A stretch of 64,000 bases of DNA from Crambe crambe (Eukaryota; Porifera; Demospongiae; Poecilosclerida; Crambeidae): assembly GCA_963924555.1 (NCBI GenBank), contig OZ004583.1, forward strand, positions 5,675,501 to 5,739,500, read 5' to 3'. Of the stretch, positions 48,501 to 54,522 are shown one piece after another. The notes under the pieces were generated by a model. That model did not search any database and was not told where the DNA came from. It saw only the letters and a program-made list of their open reading frames with translations. How positions within the stretch are numbered: position 1 is the stretch's first letter; each line of letters opens with the position of its first letter. A program made the translations under genes and the position numbers.

Positions 48501-51500
48501 CCATAAAAATTTACCCACAAAATTTCCTGAGCTATAATATGGTAAATATGGCCATACAATAATGTACACAAAACACATTAAAAAGGTAATCTGTATTATG
48601 TAGCTGCAGGGTTTACTGTATTGCTTACTGACCTCTGGTGGGATGTGGCATAGAGAAAAGGGCTCTTGATGAACCCTCATACATAGCCAGTCTGACAGCA
48701 GAAGTCCTGCCCACTCTAGCACCCGTTTTGCTATGACTGAGGAAGACTGGAAACATACTCCATCCCAGGGAAACCTCTTGCAGCTCATTCTCACGTGAAT
48801 CTTGGAGTCATAATAATTATGAATAATAATAATTACAAATTAAGCTAGCATTAGCCCATGCACCACTGGAATATAATAGGGGTCTATACATAGGTTTTTC
48901 AATTCTGAAATAGGTATTTCTCTAATTATGAGTTATAAAGGAATGAATATTCAGAGAGATAGGGATGGCTGCATGGTAAGTTCAGAGCCTATAATAAATC
49001 TCCTAATTTCAATATTACCCATTTATCCATAACAGAGCTAGCTAGTATCAGTAGCTGCAAGGTGGACTATGCATCATTTAAATTCATTATAAGACAGGAG
49101 TTGGCTTGATGCTAATAAAATCTGTGACAGATTAGGAAAACTCCATGTAGAGATGAATACTATCTATAGACACACACTAACTAAAGTACTGACAGGTAAA
49201 GATCATCAATAATTAAAGTTTATGGTTAGCCCGTGCTACAGTTAATGACAGATATTGATTAGCCCGTGCTACAATTAATAACAGGTTTTGATTAGAAAAA
49301 AAATAAAATTAGTATAAGAGAGAGCACATCAGTATTGCTACTTCTGAATTTTCATATCCAGCTCTCTACAATCAAGATGAGTACTATCAAGACAAACAAG
49401 AAATCATGTGCAAGAAAATGTGAGTTCCTAAATAGCTATGTATGCTTTAATATTTCATGTATTTTTGTTAGCAGTAATCTTTGAGCCAGTGGAAGTCCTC
49501 CCAGTTATTCAAGAGGCAGAAAAGCAGAAAGAGTCAACAAGTAAGCACAAAATATACTTTTGCTAAATATACATAGCACTGACTGGTATTTTAATTCATA
49601 CATTCAGGTGATGCTAACAGTACGACAGTGCAGGAAAGGAAGTATGTTCAAGTATTCAGAGAGAGAAAGCACCAGTCACTCTCTGATCGTGAGGTTCAAC
49701 TAAAGCTAACTAATGGTGAGCTATGATAATATACATCTCCGTAATAATGCTTAAACTCTTGATATTCTATGCTCATTTAGGTATTCAGCTACTGAAGATA
49801 ACTGTTGAAATTCAGCAAGAGCTAATTTCACAAATGTTCAAAAGTATCGATCGTCTTGAAGAACAAAACAAAAAGATGATGGTTGCCATTGCAGACACAA
49901 AAAAAGATCTACAGAAAAGTAAAAATGACTTGATTCCCCTTCAATTCTATGCTATTATAGTCCTTATTCTTCCTTTGTATTGCTTTGTATTCATTTCATT
50001 CTTGTTTTAAACTTTCACACAATTAATATTGCAAATCTATCATAATCAATGAGTTGTCTACTATAAAGCAGGAGGGGTAAAAGTTTCATGGAGAGTCATG
50101 ACCTGAGAGTCAGCTCGCTCACTCACTGAAAAAAATGTGCTATAACAATACCTGGCCTAGCACCATGATGAACACTGCATGTACAGAGTTCTGCCCAGGA
50201 TTCTCGAGTGAATATTATAAGACTATTGTTCATTTAGGGGTCCCTTTCGATGATCAAAAACCATCATTGATATGTAGTAGTACTTTTTACTACAGCTAAG
50301 TATTATCAGTGGTGGCCAAAATAGCCGAGTGGTGGTCGAAATAGCCAAGTGGTGGCCAAAATCGACCAGTGTGGGCAGAACCCTGGTCACATAATTATGT
50401 AGAGATGTTTAAAAGTATTGAAGAACAAAACAAAGAGATGATGGTTGCCATTGGAGACACAAAAAAAGAACTACAGAAAAGTACATAATTAACCTTCAAT
50501 TCTATGCTATCATAGTCCTTCTCATTCTTCCTTTGTGCTACATTTCATTCTTGTCTCACACATTTAAAGTTTCATAGTCTCACGGGCCAGACTTGATTCT
50601 TTCTTTTTTGGAGAAAGAAAGAGTCTGGCCAAACCGCATTGGACATTTCGTTTGAGCATCTTAGGGATGGCATCGCCACATGGACGTTGCAGTTTAACAA
50701 TGACGTACCATGATAATCATAAATTTGCTGTACTCACTCACTGAAAAAGAAAAATCAGAACAGTGGTAGCTGACTTAGAATCGTTATGATGAACACATAT
50801 ATATACAATAACTATTGCCACATGATTCATAGAGTTAAGTGGGAGCACAACTATAAAGCAGGTGATAGGTAGAGATTACCTAAAAGTCCAATAACATTGA
50901 CAGGTATTCATTAGCCCGTGCTACAATTAATGACAGGTTTTGATTCTGATAGGTAGAGGTCATCAACAGTAAAAGTCTAGATAGGTATTAGCCCGTGCTA
51001 CAATTATTGCAAATTGACAGCCTGTGCTATATATTACAGGCATTGATTAGCCCGTGCTACTATTACAGGTATTAATTAATTAGCCCATGACAGGTTTTGA
51101 TTAGATTAATATAAGAAGAGAGAGCAGATCGGTATTGCTGCTTCTGAATTTTCATATCCAGCTCTACAATCAAGATGAATGCAAACAAGATAAACAAGAA
51201 GAAATCATGTGCAAGAAAATGTGAGTTCCTAGATAAGTAGCTATGTTTTAATATTTTGTTTGCAGTAATCTTTGAGCCAGTGGAAGTCCTCCCAGTTATT
51301 CAAGAGGAAGAAAATCGGAAAGAGTCAACAAGTAAGCACAATAATTATATATATACTATAATGTACAGTGACTGGTATTTCACATTTTCAGGTGATGCTA
51401 ATAATACAACAGTACAGGAAAGGAAGTATGTTCCAGTTTTCAGAGAGAGAAAGCACCGGTCACTCTCTGATCGTGCAGTTCAACTAAAGCTAACTAATGG

Positions 51501-54465
51501 TGAGTTATGATAATAATATACATCTCGGTAATAATGCTCTCTTTTTTGATCACTTGATATTCTGTGGTCATTTAGGTATTCAGCTACTGAAGACAACTGT
51601 CGAAATTCAGCAAGAGGTAATTACACAGATGTTTAAAAGTATTGATCGCCTTGAAGAACAAAATAAAGAGATGATGGTTGCCATTGCAAACACAAAAAAA
51701 GGACTACAGAAAAGTAAAAATGACATGATTCACCTTCAATTCTATGCTACTATCATAGTCCTTCTCATTCTTCCATTATATTGCTTTGTATTCATCATTC
51801 CTGTTTTAAAACTTTAATCCAGTTCGTGATTGTAGCTATACTACCGTATAGCGGGAAATTATTGTTGGTTGAAATTTTCGTAGACTGACCTCCAAAGAAT
51901 CTTTAATTTCAAATCGCTGTAGCTGGCGTCCAACTAGAGAAGAGTTGTTCAAGTGTATGAACTACCGATGCGGCAGACGCCGGGCCTGTAAGTTACGGCT
52001 TTATTAGCAGCCCTCGTGCCCCTTCCAGTCAGGGAGAGACAAAGCTGGCTTGAAGTAGAAATCCACACTACAGCTACAATGATTGACGTGTGCGTGTGCA
52101 TGTTTGATGAAGTGAGGGTGTGGTTAATTTCAATTTTCAAATTTCTGTACAGCATTCGAATTATACGAAAATTTGGACCCAATCGAAAATTTCCCACTAT
52201 ACGGTATATTATAACAGGAACATTTCAAGGGGTAATAGTTTCATGAAGGAGCCAATCTCGTAAATTAAAAAATAAAGTAGAACAGGCATCCTGCAATGCT
52301 TGGTCTCTGGATCAGAGCTACATGCATAATAGCACAAACTGTGTGCATCTAGCACTTGGTCTATCATTTAGAATATGGAACAACAATACATTGGCGGTGG
52401 TGCTTCCGATTACAGCAAAACCTGTCTGATCTGACCACTATATTATGAGACCAAACATTCCATCCTAGTAGTCTTGAGCAAAGTGGCTAATGGATGTGTC
52501 TATATAGTAACTACCTCACACATAAGAGTATTATGAGCAGATCAAGCACCCAATAGACACCCAATCTTCAGTTGAAGCTGTGTGTCATGATCATCTCAAA
52601 CTTTACTTCCCTTCTGTTCGGCAATCAAGATAAATAAGTATGGGCCTCTGAGGGCAAAGGTGATGAAAGGACTATTGAAGCTATGTCATGTCTAATGATA
52701 ATGTCAATAACTGTACTGCATCCACATAATGTACATGGGCATTAATTAGAAATTCAGTTCAAAAGGTGAGGCAGCCTCAGACACTCCCACCTATAGAACA
52801 CATCATGTATAAATATTGGACCATACACACACACATGAAAAAGTAGAGATACAGTTAAGGGTGCCAATACATAGTAACTGAGGCATGTGCTACTATAAGC
52901 ACTAATTAACCACAAACACTACCACGCTAAAATAACAGATAGTAAACCACAATAGTAGCAGCTGCTCTGGCACATCTAAAATCCATGCTAGCATGATTAA
53001 AAAACAAATCACGGCAACTCAGGAACCAAGCATGGGAATGAGCCAATATTTTGCATACAATAACTATGAGGTAAGGTCTAAAAAATTACGATTTGTTTTA
53101 GTTCATATCTATTCTAGATTTTCCAGAATGCATGGCCTTGTGTGGATATGTAGAAAAGTAAAATTTGAATCAACAAAAACTCATCGTAATTTTGATAGAA
53201 ATATGTATAGGAAGCTTCATAGCAAAAATTAGCCATAGAATCCAAGCGGTCTTTGAGATGCAACGCAAATTACCTTGAGAATGAAATCTGTTGTAGCATC
53301 TGTGAAATTCATCAGGCACTCCTCATTTTTGGTGTGTGTAATACTATTTTAGTATGTAATAACTTGGTCCAAGTTAGATGTCTCTAAGGCAAATAGTTTT
53401 AAAGCTATTCTTCCATAGCAACCATGCATGGTGATGGGATGTATCAGCACCCTTAAAAGGCTCTCCTGGATTCACTATCAGGTCCTCACAGAAAATTCGG
53501 GACCCTCCAAAAAGTCAAGTAGAAAAAAATTAGCAACCGACATACCAAGTCAGCAACATGCTGAACTATTGCAATTGCAATATACCCTTCCGCATGCGCA
53601 GAGATCCACGACAGTAGTAAGTACTGAGTACGTGGGAAGAATACCTAGACTTGCCAAGCTATCATTTTATAGTGACCAATGATTACAAATGTATGTTGGG
53701 TTCACTTCCTGTTACATTCCATAAATAGTTAGCTATGAATATGATTACATTCTAAGGGGATTTCTTTCCAATTAACTTTCTGCTGCTTATTAGTCAGTGC
53801 CATAGTGTTGGCCCAGTGACCACATCAAAAAGGGGCTGCCTTGGTAGAATTGTAATGACACAGGACTATATCAGTATCATTATGCTACTCCCTAGTGCAA
53901 CTAATGGTAATATAATTATATATATCTCAGTAATAATGCTTTTGATCACTTATGGTCATTTAGGTATTCAGCTACTGAAGACAACTGTTGAAATTCAGAG
54001 CTAATTACACAGATGTTTAAAAGTATTGATCGTCTCGAAGAACAAAACAAAGAGATGATAGTTACCATTGCAGAACTACAGAAACGAAGATTTTATGCTA
54101 TCATCATTCTTCCTTTGTATTGCTTCGTATTCTTTTCATTCCTGTTTTAAAACTTTCACATTAATTCACTTCTTAATCGGTTTGTGATTGTAATCTAAAA
54201 GACTCGATGTGCTATACTGTATAGCAGGAACATTTCAAGGGGTAATAGTTTCATGGAGAGCCAATTTCTTAGGAAAAAATATTTTAAAATAAAGCAGAAC
54301 AGGGTTTACATTCCTGCATTGTTTGGTCTCTAGATCAGAGCTACATGAATAATTGCACAAACTGTGTGCATCTAGCACTTATCAGAATATGGGAGATATA
54401 CTAAGCAATTTTGGATAACCAGATGACAGCCATTCCCATGGGTTGGTAAAGGGTTAGCAAGTGAG

Positions 54466-54522
<57 letters not shown>

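Noticed and set aside
53265..53330. Minus-strand possible exon ([12 protein letters not shown] before a GTAATT donor) in the NPHP4 5' intron interval
   Set aside because: It does not resemble the missing NPHP4 segment and lies within the remnant related to the 26.6 kb element.
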